A stretch of DNA of 64,000 nucleotides from Pseudomonas brenneri (GCF_007858285.1 NZ_VFIL01000001.1:248001-312000); one strand, 5' to 3'. Positions 49,608-60,207 are shown, counted from the stretch's first letter. Notes: a model not told the origin generated them from the letters alone. A program made the numbers and translations.

Positions 49608-51359
49608 ATGGCGAAGACCACTCCTGCCGCACCCTTGTTTAAGGCCCTTGGCGCTTATAAAAGTATCCTGATCAGCGTCGGCTGTTTTACGGCGTTGATT
49701 AACCTGCTGATGCTGGTGCCGTCCATTTATATGTTGCAAGTCTATGACCGGGTGCTGTCATCACAGAACGAAACCACCCTGGTCATGCTGACCCTGATGG
49801 TGGTGGGCTTCTTTGCCTTTATCGGCACCCTGGAAGTGGTGCGCAGCTTTATCGTGATCCGTATCGGCAGCCAGTTGGAGCGACGGTTCAACCTGCAGGT
49901 GTACAAGGCTGCTTTCGAGCGCAACCTGCAACATGGCGAAGGCCACGCCGGGCAATCCCTGGGGGATTTGACCCATATTCGCCAGTTCCTCACGGGGCCT
50001 GCGCTGTTTGCCTTCTTTGATGCGCCGTGGTTCCCCATCTACTTGCTGGTGATCTTCCTGTTCAACGTGTGGCTTGGGGTGTTGGCCACGGCGGGTGCAG
50101 TGTTGTTGATCGCTTTGGCTTGCCTCAATGAATACCTGACCAAAAAACCGTTGCGCGAAGCCAGCGGTTATTCCCAGCAGTCCACCCAATTGGCCACCAG
50201 TCACTTGCACAATGCCGAGACCATCCAGGCCATGGGCATGCTTGGGGCCTTGCGCAGCCGTTGGTTCCAGGTGCATTCACGGTTCCTCGGCTTGCAGAAC
50301 CAGGCCAGCGATACCGGTTCGGTGATCAGTTCCCTGAGCAAATCCCTGCGCCTGCTCCTGCAATCTTTGGTGCTGGGGCTCGGTGCCTTGTTGGTGATCA
50401 AGGGCCAGATGACCGCCGGGATGATGATCGCCGGGACCATTCTGATGGGCCGAGTGCTCAGCCCGATCGACCAGTTGATCGCGGTGTGGAAGCAATGGAG
50501 CTCGGCCAAGCTGGCCTACCAGCGCCTGGATGAGCTGTTGCAGGAGTTTCCGCCTGGGGCGCAGGCCATGGCATTGCCGGCGCCCAAGGGGCAGGTGAGT
50601 TTCGAGCAGGTCAGCGCCGGGCCTCCGGGGCGGCGGGTGGCGACCTTGCATCAGGTCAGTTTCAACCTGGCGGCCGGCGAAGTACTGGGTGTGCTGGGGG
50701 CCTCCGGCTCCGGCAAGTCGACCCTGGCGCGGGTGCTGGTGGGCGTGTGGCCGACCCTGGCCGGCACGGTGCGCCTGGATGGCGCCGACATTCATCGCTG
50801 GGACCGCGACGACCTCGGTCCGCACGTCGGTTACTTGCCCCAGGACATCGAACTGTTCAGCGGCAGCATCGCCGATAACATCGCGCGCTTTCGCCAGGCT
50901 GACCCCGAGCAGGTGGTGCAGGCTGCCCAGCAAGCCGGTGTGCATGACTTGATCCTGCGCTTGCCCCAGGGCTACGACACGGTCTTGGGCGACGACGGCA
51001 GCGGCCTGTCCGGCGGGCAGAAACAACGGGTGGCCCTGGCCCGCGCGCTGTATGGCGGGCCGCGCCTGATCGTGCTCGACGAACCCAATTCCAACCTCGA
51101 TACCGTGGGCGAGGCCGCTTTGGCCAGCGCCATCATGCAGATGAAAGCCCAGGGCAGCAGCGTGATCCTGGTGACCCACCGCTCTTCGGCGCTGGCCCAG
51201 GCCGACAAACTGCTGGTGCTCAACGAGGGCCGCCTGCAAGCGTTCGGCCCGAGCCAGGAGGTGCTGCGAGCGCTGTCCGGGCAACCGGAACAACCCCGTG
51301 AAAAGGCCGGCGTCAGCCTCAACCGTCAATACCCTGCGGCAAGGAATCCAGGCCAATGA
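49608..51359 (+). CDS. aprD: Type I secretion ABC transporter AprD
   Basis: 583 residues: six membrane helices in the first 310 residues, then an ATPase domain with Walker A GASGSGKST (about 363-371) and the signature LSGGQKQRVALARAL near residue 466. It has no N-terminal C39 domain, consistent with export of RTX proteins that keep a C-terminal signal. The stop overlaps the aprE start by four bases. It should export AprA and the lipase encoded at 60372. Confidence 0.96.
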   Translation: MAKTTPAAPLFKALGAYKSILISVGCFTALINLLMLVPSIYMLQVYDRVLSSQNETTLVMLTLMVVGFFAFIGTLEVVRSFIVIRIGSQLERRFNLQVYKAAFERNLQHGEGHAGQSLGDLTHIRQFLTGPALFAFFDAPWFPIYLLVIFLFNVWLGVLATAGAVLLIALACLNEYLTKKPLREASGYSQQSTQLATSHLHNAETIQAMGMLGALRSRWFQVHSRFLGLQNQASDTGSVISSLSKSLRLLLQSLVLGLGALLVIKGQMTAGMMIAGTILMGRVLSPIDQLIAVWKQWSSAKLAYQRLDELLQEFPPGAQAMALPAPKGQVSFEQVSAGPPGRRVATLHQVSFNLAAGEVLGVLGASGSGKSTLARVLVGVWPTLAGTVRLDGADIHRWDRDDLGPHVGYLPQDIELFSGSIADNIARFRQADPEQVVQAAQQAGVHDLILRLPQGYDTVLGDDGSGLSGGQKQRVALARALYGGPRLIVLDEPNSNLDTVGEAALASAIMQMKAQGSSVILVTHRSSALAQADKLLVLNEGRLQAFGPSQEVLRALSGQPEQPREKAGVSLNRQYPAARNPGQ

Positions 51360-52678
51360 GCACCGATAACAGCCTGCCAAACGAACAGACCTTTCCCGAG
51401 CGCGATGCGCGTTTTTTCTCCCGCCTGGGCTGGCTGATGACGGTGGTCGGTGCCGGCGGGTTCTTCCTCTGGGCCAGCCTGGCGCCCCTGGACCAGGGCA
51501 TTCCTGTGCAGGGTACGGTGGTGGTGTCCGGCAAACGCAAGGCCGTGCAAACCCTGAGCCCTGGCGTGGTCAGCCGGATCCTGGTGCGCGAAGGCGAGGT
51601 GGTCAAGCAAGGCCAGCCGTTGTTTCGCCTCGACCAGACCCAAAGCCAGGCCGATGTGCATTCCCTGCAAGCCCAGTACCGCATGGCCTGGGCCAGTGTT
51701 GCCCGCTGGCAGAGCGAGCGCGACAGCTTACCTTCGGTGATGTTTCCCGCCGAACTGAGCGCTAGCCCCGATCCTGCGCTGGCCTTGGTGCTGGAGGGCC
51801 AGCGCCAGTTGTTCAGCAGCCGGCGTGAGGCCTTTGCCCGCGAACAGGCCGGGATCCGCGCCAGTATCGAAGGCGCCAGCGCCCAGCTCAATGGTATGCG
51901 CCGTGCGCGCACGGACTTGAACGCCCAGGCGCAATCGCTGCGTGATCAACTGAGCAACCTGCAACCGTTGGCCGACAATGGCTACATCCCGCGCAACCGC
52001 TTGCTGGAGTACCAGCGCCAACTGTCACAGGTGCAGCAGGACCTGGCGCAGAACACCGGTGAAAGCGGGCGTATCGAGCAAGGCATTCTCGAATCACGCC
52101 TCAAGTTGCAACAGCACAGCGAGGAGTATCAAAAGGAAGTCCGCAGCCAGTTGGCCGACGCGCAACTGCGCAGCCTGACCCTGGAGCAACAACTGACATC
52201 GGCCGGTTTCGACCTGCAACACAGTGAAATCAACGCCCCAGCCGATGGCATTGCCGTCAACCTCGGCGTACACACCGAAGGTGCCGTGGTGCGGGCCGGG
52301 GAAACCCTGCTGGAAATCGTGCCCCAGGGCACGCGCCTGGAAGTGGAGGGGCGCCTGCCGGTGAACCTGGTGGACAAGGTCGGCACTCATCTGCCGGTGG
52401 ACATTCTGTTCACCGCTTTCAACCAGAGCCGTACGCCACGGGTGCCGGGGGAAGTGAGCCTGATCTCTGCCGACCAGATGCTCGACGAAAAGACCGGGGC
52501 GCCGTATTACGTGCTGCGCACCACGGTCAGCGACGACGCCCTGGAAAAACTCCACGGCCTGGTGATCAAGCCCGGCATGCCCGCCGAGATGTTTGTGCGT
52601 ACCGGCGAGCGCTCGTTGCTCAACTATCTGTTCAAGCCGCTGCTCGATCGTGCCGGCTCGGCGCTGACCGAGGAATGA
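51356..52678 (+). CDS. aprE: Type I secretion membrane fusion protein AprE
   Basis: 440 residues of the HlyD family: one N-terminal membrane helix (near 23-45), a lipoyl-like segment split around a long coiled coil (about 95-280), then the beta-barrel domain. It bridges AprD in the inner membrane and AprF in the outer membrane. Both ends overlap neighbouring genes (ATGA), so aprD, aprE and aprF are translationally coupled. Confidence 0.95.
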   Translation: MSTDNSLPNEQTFPERDARFFSRLGWLMTVVGAGGFFLWASLAPLDQGIPVQGTVVVSGKRKAVQTLSPGVVSRILVREGEVVKQGQPLFRLDQTQSQADVHSLQAQYRMAWASVARWQSERDSLPSVMFPAELSASPDPALALVLEGQRQLFSSRREAFAREQAGIRASIEGASAQLNGMRRARTDLNAQAQSLRDQLSNLQPLADNGYIPRNRLLEYQRQLSQVQQDLAQNTGESGRIEQGILESRLKLQQHSEEYQKEVRSQLADAQLRSLTLEQQLTSAGFDLQHSEINAPADGIAVNLGVHTEGAVVRAGETLLEIVPQGTRLEVEGRLPVNLVDKVGTHLPVDILFTAFNQSRTPRVPGEVSLISADQMLDEKTGAPYYVLRTTVSDDALEKLHGLVIKPGMPAEMFVRTGERSLLNYLFKPLLDRAGSALTEE

Positions 52679-52680
52679 GC

Positions 52681-54018
52681 ATGAAACCAGTGTTCATCGC
52701 CTTGCTGCTCGCGTGCAGCAGCGCCCAGGCCGCCATGGGACCGTTTGATGTGTATGAGCAGGCCCTGCGTAATGATCCGGTATTCCTTGGCGCGATCAAG
52801 GAGCGTGACGCCGGCCTGGAAAACCGCACCATTGGCCGCGCCGGCCTGTTGCCCCGGCTGTCCTACAACTACAACAAGGGCCGCAACAACTCCCAGGCCA
52901 ACCTGCCCGATGGCCGTGGTGGTCACTATCACGACGATCGCAACTACAACAGCTTCGGCTCGACCTTCACCCTGCAACAGCCGCTGTTCGACTACGAAGC
53001 CTATGCCAACTACCGCAAGGGCGTGGCCCAGGCGCTGTTTGCCGACGAGACTTTCCGCGACAAGAGCCAGGCGCTGTTGGTGCGGGTACTGACCTATTAC
53101 ACCCAGGCCCTGTTCGCCCAGGACCAGATCGAGATTGCCCGGGCCAAGAAGAAGGCGTTCGAGCAGCAGTTCCAGCAGAACCAGCACCTGTTCCAGCAAG
53201 GCGAGGGCACGCGCACCGACATTCTGGAGGCGGAGTCGCGTTATGAGCTGGCCACCGCCGAAGAGATCCAGGCCCTGGATGAGCAGGATGCGTCGCTGCG
53301 TGAATTGGGGGCATTGCTCGGTGTGCACAGCGTCGATATCGCCGACCTGGCACCGTTGAATCAGGACTTTGCCGCCTTCACCCTGACACCGGCCAACTAT
53401 GACAGTTGGCATGAGCTGGCAATCACCAACAACCCGACACTGGCCTCCCAGCGCCAGGCCGTGGAAGTGGCGCGTTATGAAGTGGAGCGCAACCGTGCCG
53501 GGCACCTGCCACGGGTGACTGCCTACGCCAGCTCGCGCCAGCAAGAGTCCGACAGCAGTAACACCTACAACCAGCGCTACGACACCAACACCATCGGCAT
53601 TGAAGTCAGCGTGCCGCTGTATGCCGGTGGCGGTGTCTCGGCGTCCACTCGCCAGGCCGCCCGCTCCATGGAACAGGCCGAGTACGAATTGGAGGGCAAG
53701 ACCCGCGAAACGCTGATCGAACTGCGCCGCCAGTTCAGCGCTTGCCTGTCTGGTGTGAGCAAGCTGCGCGCCTATCAAAAGGCCCTGGCCTCCGCCGAAG
53801 CGCTGGTGGTGTCGACCAAGCAAAGCATCCTTGGCGGCGAGCGCGTCAACCTCGATGCCCTCAACGCCGAACAGCAGCTGTACAGCACCCGTCGCGACCT
53901 GGCCCAGGCCCGTTACGACTACCTGATGGCCTGGACCAAATTGCATTACTACGCGGGCAGCCTGCGCGACACCGACCTGGCCAAGGTCGACGAAGCCTTC
54001 GGCCCAGCCCAACGCTGA
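52681..54018 (+). CDS. aprF: Type I secretion outer-membrane channel AprF (TolC family)
   Basis: 445 residues with a short signal peptide (MKPVFIALLLACSSAQA) and two TolC-like helical repeats. The ATG at 52681 has GAGGA six bases upstream and is preferred over the ATG at 52675 that overlaps aprE. It forms the trimeric tunnel of the AprDEF exporter. Confidence 0.94.
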   Translation: MKPVFIALLLACSSAQAAMGPFDVYEQALRNDPVFLGAIKERDAGLENRTIGRAGLLPRLSYNYNKGRNNSQANLPDGRGGHYHDDRNYNSFGSTFTLQQPLFDYEAYANYRKGVAQALFADETFRDKSQALLVRVLTYYTQALFAQDQIEIARAKKKAFEQQFQQNQHLFQQGEGTRTDILEAESRYELATAEEIQALDEQDASLRELGALLGVHSVDIADLAPLNQDFAAFTLTPANYDSWHELAITNNPTLASQRQAVEVARYEVERNRAGHLPRVTAYASSRQQESDSSNTYNQRYDTNTIGIEVSVPLYAGGGVSASTRQAARSMEQAEYELEGKTRETLIELRRQFSACLSGVSKLRAYQKALASAEALVVSTKQSILGGERVNLDALNAEQQLYSTRRDLAQARYDYLMAWTKLHYYAGSLRDTDLAKVDEAFGPAQR

Positions 54019-54052
54019 CCCTGTAGGGGCCGGTAAGCCGGTGCCTACAGGG
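54019..54052. repeat. Hairpin between aprF and prtA
   Basis: CCCTGTAGG (54019-54027) and CCTACAGGG (54044-54052) enclose an inner CCGG/CCGG pair. It lies immediately after the aprF stop. It looks like a compact REP variant, and may lower or stabilise transcription into the autotransporter genes. Confidence 0.7.
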
Positions 54053-54086
54053 GCGTAACAAACACAATAAAAAGAGGAAGGTCACC

Positions 54087-57044
54087 GTGAACGTAAAGCA
54101 ACGAGGCTATCACTGCGTGATGCTGTGTGGGCTGGCCACCCTGGGGACCGCCCAGGCCGCCCCCTATGTGGAAACCGGTAAGTTGGGCGACCCCGCCAGT
54201 TGGCGTTCGGCCGAGTTCCAGCGGGACTGGGGCCTGGGGCGTATGCAGGCCGATCAAGCCTATGCCGCGGGAATCAGCGGTGCCGGGGTCAAGATCGGTG
54301 CGCTGGACTCGGGCTTCGATGCCAGCCATCCGGAGGCCTCCCCGGAGCGCTTTCGCCCAGTGACCGCCAGCGGTACTTATGTAGATGGCAACCCGTTCTC
54401 CACCACTGGCGCACTGAACCCCAACAACGACTCCCACGGCACCCACGTCACCGGCACCATGGGCGCGGCCCGTGACGGCAACGGCATGCATGGCGTTGCC
54501 TACAACGCGCAGATCTATGTGGGCAATACCAACGCCAACGACAGCTTCCTGTTTGGCCCAACACCCGACCCCAAATATTTCAAGGCGGTGTACAGCGCCA
54601 TGGTCGACTCTGGAGTGCGGGCGATCAACAACAGTTGGGGCAGCCAACCCAAGGATGTCAGCTATCAGACCCTGGCCGGCCTGCACGCCGCCTACGCGCA
54701 ACACTTCAACCAGGGCACGTGGCTGGATGCCGCCGCCGATGTGGCCCGGGCCGGGGTGATCAATGTGTTCAGCGCCGGTAACAGCGGCTATGCCAACGCC
54801 AGCGTGCGTTCGGCCTTGCCGTACTTTGAACCGGAGTTGGAAGGCCACTGGCTGGCGGTGTCGGGGTTGGACCAGGCGAACAACCAGAAATACAACCAGT
54901 GTGGCATTGCCAAGTACTGGTGCATTTCCACCCCCGGCGCAAAGATCGACAGCACCATTCCCGGCGGTGGTTACGCCGTGAAGTCCGGCACCTCGATGTC
55001 GGCACCCCATGCCACGGGCGCCTTGGCGCTGGTGATGGAACGCTACCCGTACCTGAACAATGAGCAGGCCCTGCAAGTGCTGCTGACCACCGCCACGCAA
55101 CTGGATGGTTCCGTGACCGAGGCGCCAACCACCAAGGTCGGCTGGGGCGTGCCGGACCTGGATCGGGCGATGCACGGGCCAGGGCAGTTGCTTGGGACGA
55201 TGGACGTCAATCTGGCGGCCGGGCAGGGCGATGTATGGAGCAATGGCATCTCGGACAAGGCACTGCTGCAGCGTCAGGCCGAAGACAGCGCCGAGCACCT
55301 GGCATGGCAGCAGACCTTGAAGGACAAGGGCTGGGAAAATGGCTTGGGTGCCAATGCCAGCCAGCAGGAGCAGACCGACTATGCCGTGGGCATGGCCCGC
55401 GATGCGGCGGCCTCCCAGCGCATCTATCAAGGCAGCCTGATCAAGTCCGGCGCCGGGAGCCTGGTGCTCAGTGGCGACAGCACTTATCGCGGCCCGACCA
55501 CAGTCAACGCCGGCGTGTTGAAGGTCGATGGTTCTCTGGTATCGCAGGTCACGGTCAACAAGGGTGGCACCCTCGGCGGTGCCGGGCGCGTCGGTGCGCT
55601 GCTCGCCAACAGCGGCGCTACGGTGGCGCCGGGCAACTCCATCGGTACCTTGAACGTGGCCGGGGATGTGCGTTTCGAGGCAGGCTCCACCTATGCCGTG
55701 GAGCTGTCGGATAGCAGCAGTGACCGGATCGTCGCGGGCGGCCAGGCCACCCTCAATGGCGGCACAGTGACCCTGGCCCTGGAAAACAGCCCGACCCTGC
55801 TCAGCCAGCCCCAGGCGCAAAGCCTGATTGGCCGCCAGTACACCATCTTGCAGGCTGCGGGCGGGATTACCGGCAGTTTTGGCGAGGTCTTGCCCAACTA
55901 CCTGTTCCTGGGGGGCAACCTCGATTACGCGGCCAACGGTGTGCAACTGGCGATTGCCCGTAATGACGCGAGCTTTGCCAGCGTCGCAGCGACCCGCAAC
56001 CAGCGCGCCGTGGCCACCGCTGCCGAGCAGTTGGGGGCCGGCAACCCGGTGTATGAAAGCGTGCTGAGTGCCGACTCTACGGTGGTTGCCCGCCAGGCCT
56101 TCCAGCAGTTGTCCGGTGAGATCTACCCGGCGGTTGGCGCGATGTTGATCAATGACAGCCGCCATGTGCGCGATGCGGTCGGTGAGCGCCTGCGCCATGT
56201 GCCGGCCACGGGCGAAAGCAACCTCTGGATCAAGGCCCTCGGTGCCTGGGGCAAGGCCGACAGCCGTAGCGAATATGCCGGTTACACCCGTTCGATCGGC
56301 GGGATGCTGCTCGGGGTTGATGGCCAGTTGGACGAACAGACCCGCGTGGGCGTGATGGCCGGTTACAGCAACAGCTCGCTGAACATGGGCGATGGCACGC
56401 ACTCGTCGGCTGATGTCGACAGCTATCACCTGGGTACTTATGCCGGGCGCGAGCTGGGTAACTGGCGCCTCAGCGCAGGCGGCGCCTACAGCTGGCATCG
56501 CGGTGATGTGCAGCGCGACCTGCAATACGGCGACGTCAGCGGCAAACAAAAGGCCAAGTTGGATGCGCGCAGCCTCCAGGTATTCACCGAAGCGGCCTAC
56601 CGCTTGAACCTGCAAGCGCTGGCCCTGGAGCCGTTTGCCAACCTGGCCTATGTGCACCTGGACAGCGAACGTTTCCATGAAAAAGGTGATAGCGCAGCCC
56701 TGCAGCGCGGCGGTGATCGTCGTGACGCAACCCTCGGCACCCTGGGCCTGCGCGCCCTCAAAACCCTGGCGCTCAATGACCAGCAGCAACTGGAGCTTTC
56801 CGCTTCCCTGGGCTGGCAGCACAGCCTGTCGCCGGTGGAATCCGAGGAGCACCTGGCCTTTGTTGCCGGCGGTCCATCGTTCGCCGTGCGCAGTACACCG
56901 TTGCAACGCGATGCCGCGCTGGTGGGGTTGAAGGCCAGCCTGGCGTTGAACGCGGCGACGCGGGTCAACCTCGACTACAGCGGCCAATTGGCTTCCAGGG
57001 AGAAGAACCAAGGCGTGGGCTTGAGCCTCGATTGGCAGTTCTGA
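54087..57044 (+). CDS. prtA: Subtilase-family autotransporter serine protease (first of two)
   Basis: 985 residues, GTG start with AAGGTCACC-type leader. Signal peptide (about 1-25), S8 protease domain with the catalytic triad Asp74 (ALDSGFD), His117 (SHGTH) and Ser303 (SGTSMSAPH), a helical insert near residues 390-445, a PATR-like beta-helix passenger repeat (LVLSGDSTYRGPTTVNAG), then an autotransporter barrel ending in WQF with terminal Phe. It exports its own passenger across the outer membrane (type V secretion), independent of AprDEF. Its homologue follows directly. Confidence 0.93.
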   Translation: MNVKQRGYHCVMLCGLATLGTAQAAPYVETGKLGDPASWRSAEFQRDWGLGRMQADQAYAAGISGAGVKIGALDSGFDASHPEASPERFRPVTASGTYVDGNPFSTTGALNPNNDSHGTHVTGTMGAARDGNGMHGVAYNAQIYVGNTNANDSFLFGPTPDPKYFKAVYSAMVDSGVRAINNSWGSQPKDVSYQTLAGLHAAYAQHFNQGTWLDAAADVARAGVINVFSAGNSGYANASVRSALPYFEPELEGHWLAVSGLDQANNQKYNQCGIAKYWCISTPGAKIDSTIPGGGYAVKSGTSMSAPHATGALALVMERYPYLNNEQALQVLLTTATQLDGSVTEAPTTKVGWGVPDLDRAMHGPGQLLGTMDVNLAAGQGDVWSNGISDKALLQRQAEDSAEHLAWQQTLKDKGWENGLGANASQQEQTDYAVGMARDAAASQRIYQGSLIKSGAGSLVLSGDSTYRGPTTVNAGVLKVDGSLVSQVTVNKGGTLGGAGRVGALLANSGATVAPGNSIGTLNVAGDVRFEAGSTYAVELSDSSSDRIVAGGQATLNGGTVTLALENSPTLLSQPQAQSLIGRQYTILQAAGGITGSFGEVLPNYLFLGGNLDYAANGVQLAIARNDASFASVAATRNQRAVATAAEQLGAGNPVYESVLSADSTVVARQAFQQLSGEIYPAVGAMLINDSRHVRDAVGERLRHVPATGESNLWIKALGAWGKADSRSEYAGYTRSIGGMLLGVDGQLDEQTRVGVMAGYSNSSLNMGDGTHSSADVDSYHLGTYAGRELGNWRLSAGGAYSWHRGDVQRDLQYGDVSGKQKAKLDARSLQVFTEAAYRLNLQALALEPFANLAYVHLDSERFHEKGDSAALQRGGDRRDATLGTLGLRALKTLALNDQQQLELSASLGWQHSLSPVESEEHLAFVAGGPSFAVRSTPLQRDAALVGLKASLALNAATRVNLDYSGQLASREKNQGVGLSLDWQF

Positions 57045-57096
57045 ATCGGCTCCAACAAAAAGAACAACAAACGCAACAAAACTAAGGAAGGTCACC

Positions 57097-60000
57097 GTGA
57101 ACGTAAAACAACGAGGGTTTCACTCCGCCATCCCAACAGGCCCGGGCTACCCGCTCAAGGCCCTGAGCTGCGTGCCATACGGCGCGTTGCTGTGTTGCCT
57201 GGCCAGCCTGGGTACCGCCCAGGCCGCACCCTACGTGGAAACCGGCAAACTGGGGGATGTCGCCAGTTGGCGCAGCAGTGAATTCAAGGCTGATTGGGGC
57301 CTGGGCGCGGTCAACGCCGATGTGGCCTATGCCGCCGGCTATAGCGGCAAGGGCGTGAAGCTGGGGATTTTCGACCAGCCGGTGTATGCCCAGCACCCGG
57401 AGTTTTCCAGCCCTGGCAAGGTGCAGGTGCTGGTCACCGAAGGCATCCGCCAATACACCGACCCGTATATCCCGGTGAAGGCCGGTGATGCGTTCCGCTA
57501 CGACGGCACGCCGTCCCTGGGCTCCAACGGCAAGCTGGGTGACCACGGCACCCATGTCGGCGGTATTGCTGCCGGTGACCGTAACGGTGGGCCGATGCAT
57601 GGCGTAGCGTACAACGCGCAGATCCTCAGCGCCGAGAACGGCGACCCGGGGCCCGAAGACGGGATCATCCTGGGCAACGACGGTGCGGTGTACCAGGCCG
57701 GCTGGGACAGCCTGGTGGCCCATGGCGCGCGCATCATCAACAACAGCTGGGGCATCGGCATCGGTGACCAGTTTGCCAAGGGCGGCAAGGATCCGGCGTT
57801 CCCGCATTTCAGCCTCAGCGATGCGCAGGCCCAGTTCGACCAGATCAAGCCGTTGCTGGGCACGGCACCCGGTGGCGCCTATACGGGGGCGATCAATGCA
57901 GCGCGCAGCGGGGTGCTGACGATCTTTGCCGCAGGTAACGACTACAACCTGAACAACCCCGATGCAATCTCTGGCCTGGCCTATTTTGTGCCGGAGATCG
58001 TGCCCAACTGGTTGTCGGTGGCGGCGTTGCAGCGCAACCCGGACACCAGCAGCGCCAACCCTTATGTGATCAGCACCTTCTCATCGCGCTGCGGTTATGC
58101 CGCCAGCTTCTGTGTGTCGGCACCGGGTACCGCGATTTACAGCTCGGTGATGGTAGGCACTACGGTCGATAACATGACCTTGGGCTGGAACAATAAAAAC
58201 GGCACCTCGATGGCCGCCCCCCACGTGGCTGGCGCCGCCGCCGTGTTGATGGAGCGGTTCCCGTATATGAGCGGCGAGCAGATTTCCACGCTGCTCAAGA
58301 CCACGGCCACCGACCTTGGCGCAGCAGGCATCGACTCGTTGTACGGCTGGGGCATGATCAACCTGGGCAAGGCGGTCAGCGGGCCGGGGATGTTCATCAC
58401 TGCCGAGGACATTCCGGCTGAGTTTCGCATCGACGGCGGCTATGGCAGCGGCCAGTTTGTCGCAGACTTGCCGGGGGTTGGGGCGGTGGTCGACGCAGGC
58501 AAACCCACCGAGCGTGTGTGCAACGATGTGCACTGCGGGCGGGATGTGTGGAGCAACGACATTTCCGGTCACGGCGGCCTGACCAAGCAAGGCATCGGCA
58601 CGCTGGTCCTGACCGGCAACAACACCTACAGCGGGCCGACCCTGCTCAATCAAGGGCTGTTGGCGGTCAATGGTTCGCTTACATCGCAGGTTACGGTCAG
58701 CAACAGCGGGGTGCTGGGCGGTTCCGGCAGCATCGGCGCGCTGACGGCGAAAAGCGGCGGCACCGTGGCCCCGGGCAATTCCATCGGCACCTTGAACGTG
58801 GCTGGCGACGTCAACTTCGATGCAGGTTCCACCTATGCGGTAGAGCTGTCGAACACCAGCAGTGACCGCATCGTCGCCGGCGGCAAGGCGACCCTCAACG
58901 GCGGCACCGTGACCCTGGCCCTGGAGAACAGCCCGACACTGCTCAGCCAGCCTGAAGCCCAAAGCCTGATCGGCCGCCAGTACAACATCTTGCAGGCGGC
59001 CGGGGGAATTACCGGTAGCTTCGCGCAGGTATTGCCCAACTACCTGTTTGTCGGCGGCAACCTGAACTATGGCGCCAATGGTGTGCAATTGGATGTCGCG
59101 CGCACGGCCAACAGCTTCGCCAGCGTGGCAGTGACCGATAACCAACGTGCCGTGGCGGCCGCTGCCGAGCAACTGGGCGCTGGTAACGGTGTCTATGAAA
59201 GCCTGCTGCTGGCGCCGAGTGCGGCGTCGGCGCAAGGTGCGTTCCAACAGCTGTCGGGGGAAATCTACCCGGCCCTGGAAACCGCGCTGGTCAATGACAA
59301 CCGCTACCTGCGTGAAGCGGTGGGCGAGCGCCTGCAGCAGGGGGAAATGGGCACCTCGCCACAGACCATCGACACGCGTGGCAACGTCTGGGTCAAGGCC
59401 CTCGGCGCCTGGGGTAAAACCGACAGCAGCAGCGACACGGCGGGCTACACCACCTCCATCGGCGGCCTGCTGGCCGGTGTGGACGGTGCGCTGGATGAAG
59501 ACACGCGCCTGGGACTGGTTGCCGGCTACAGCGACACCTCGCTGAACATGGGCGATGGCACCCACTCGCGGGCATCAGTGGACAGCTACCACTTTGGCGC
59601 CTATGCCGGTCACGAAATCGGTGCCTGGCGCCTGAGCGGTGGGGCGACCTACAGCTGGCATCGCGCCGATGTGAAGCGTGAATTGCAATACGGCGAGGTT
59701 GCCGGCAAGCAAAAAGCCAAGGTCGATGCTCGCAGTACCCAGGTCTTCACCGAAGCGGCTTACCGTTTGAACCTGCAACCGCTGGCACTGGAGCCGTTCG
59801 CCAACCTGGCCTATGTGCACCTGGACAGCGATGGGTTCAGCGAGAAAGGCGATGCCGCAGCGCTCAAGGGCGGCGACGACACGCGCGACCTGGTCCTCAG
59901 CACCCTCGGTGTACGGGCCTTGAAGACCTTCAACCTCACCGACCATCAGGCGCTGGACGTTTCCGGCACCCTGGGCTGGCAGCACAACCTCAGCTCCACC

Positions 60001-60207
60001 GACTCCGAACGTCACCTGGCGTTTGCTTCGGGCGGCACCTCGTTTGCCGTAGAAAGTTCGCCAATGGTGCGCGATGCCGCCTTGGTGGGCGCGCGCGCCA
60101 GCCTGGCGCTGAGCAAGGAGGCGCGGCTGAACTTTGACTACAACGGCCTGCTGGCCAGCAAGGAGAAAATCCACGGCGTGGGCTTGAGCCTCGACTGGGC
60201 CTTTTAA
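57097..60207 (+). CDS. prtB: Subtilase-family autotransporter serine protease (second of two)
   Basis: 1036 residues, GTG start, with the same translation-initiation region and first residues (MNVKQRG) as its neighbour but about 20 extra residues in the leader. Catalytic residues: Asp93 in the unusual context IFDQPV (most subtilases have DSG or DTG), His150 (DHGTHVGG), Ser371 (NGTSMAAPH). A PATR-like repeat and a barrel ending in DWAF follow. The linker and barrel are nearly identical to those of prtA, while the protease domains differ, so the pair arose by tandem duplication. Confidence 0.92.
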   Translation: MNVKQRGFHSAIPTGPGYPLKALSCVPYGALLCCLASLGTAQAAPYVETGKLGDVASWRSSEFKADWGLGAVNADVAYAAGYSGKGVKLGIFDQPVYAQHPEFSSPGKVQVLVTEGIRQYTDPYIPVKAGDAFRYDGTPSLGSNGKLGDHGTHVGGIAAGDRNGGPMHGVAYNAQILSAENGDPGPEDGIILGNDGAVYQAGWDSLVAHGARIINNSWGIGIGDQFAKGGKDPAFPHFSLSDAQAQFDQIKPLLGTAPGGAYTGAINAARSGVLTIFAAGNDYNLNNPDAISGLAYFVPEIVPNWLSVAALQRNPDTSSANPYVISTFSSRCGYAASFCVSAPGTAIYSSVMVGTTVDNMTLGWNNKNGTSMAAPHVAGAAAVLMERFPYMSGEQISTLLKTTATDLGAAGIDSLYGWGMINLGKAVSGPGMFITAEDIPAEFRIDGGYGSGQFVADLPGVGAVVDAGKPTERVCNDVHCGRDVWSNDISGHGGLTKQGIGTLVLTGNNTYSGPTLLNQGLLAVNGSLTSQVTVSNSGVLGGSGSIGALTAKSGGTVAPGNSIGTLNVAGDVNFDAGSTYAVELSNTSSDRIVAGGKATLNGGTVTLALENSPTLLSQPEAQSLIGRQYNILQAAGGITGSFAQVLPNYLFVGGNLNYGANGVQLDVARTANSFASVAVTDNQRAVAAAAEQLGAGNGVYESLLLAPSAASAQGAFQQLSGEIYPALETALVNDNRYLREAVGERLQQGEMGTSPQTIDTRGNVWVKALGAWGKTDSSSDTAGYTTSIGGLLAGVDGALDEDTRLGLVAGYSDTSLNMGDGTHSRASVDSYHFGAYAGHEIGAWRLSGGATYSWHRADVKRELQYGEVAGKQKAKVDARSTQVFTEAAYRLNLQPLALEPFANLAYVHLDSDGFSEKGDAAALKGGDDTRDLVLSTLGVRALKTFNLTDHQALDVSGTLGWQHNLSSTDSERHLAFASGGTSFAVESSPMVRDAALVGARASLALSKEARLNFDYNGLLASKEKIHGVGLSLDWAF

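Noticed and set aside
54045..57095. A 1016-codon open frame on the minus strand opposite prtA
   Set aside because: Same reason: it overlaps a complete subtilase autotransporter with an intact catalytic triad, and its own translation has no recognisable domain.
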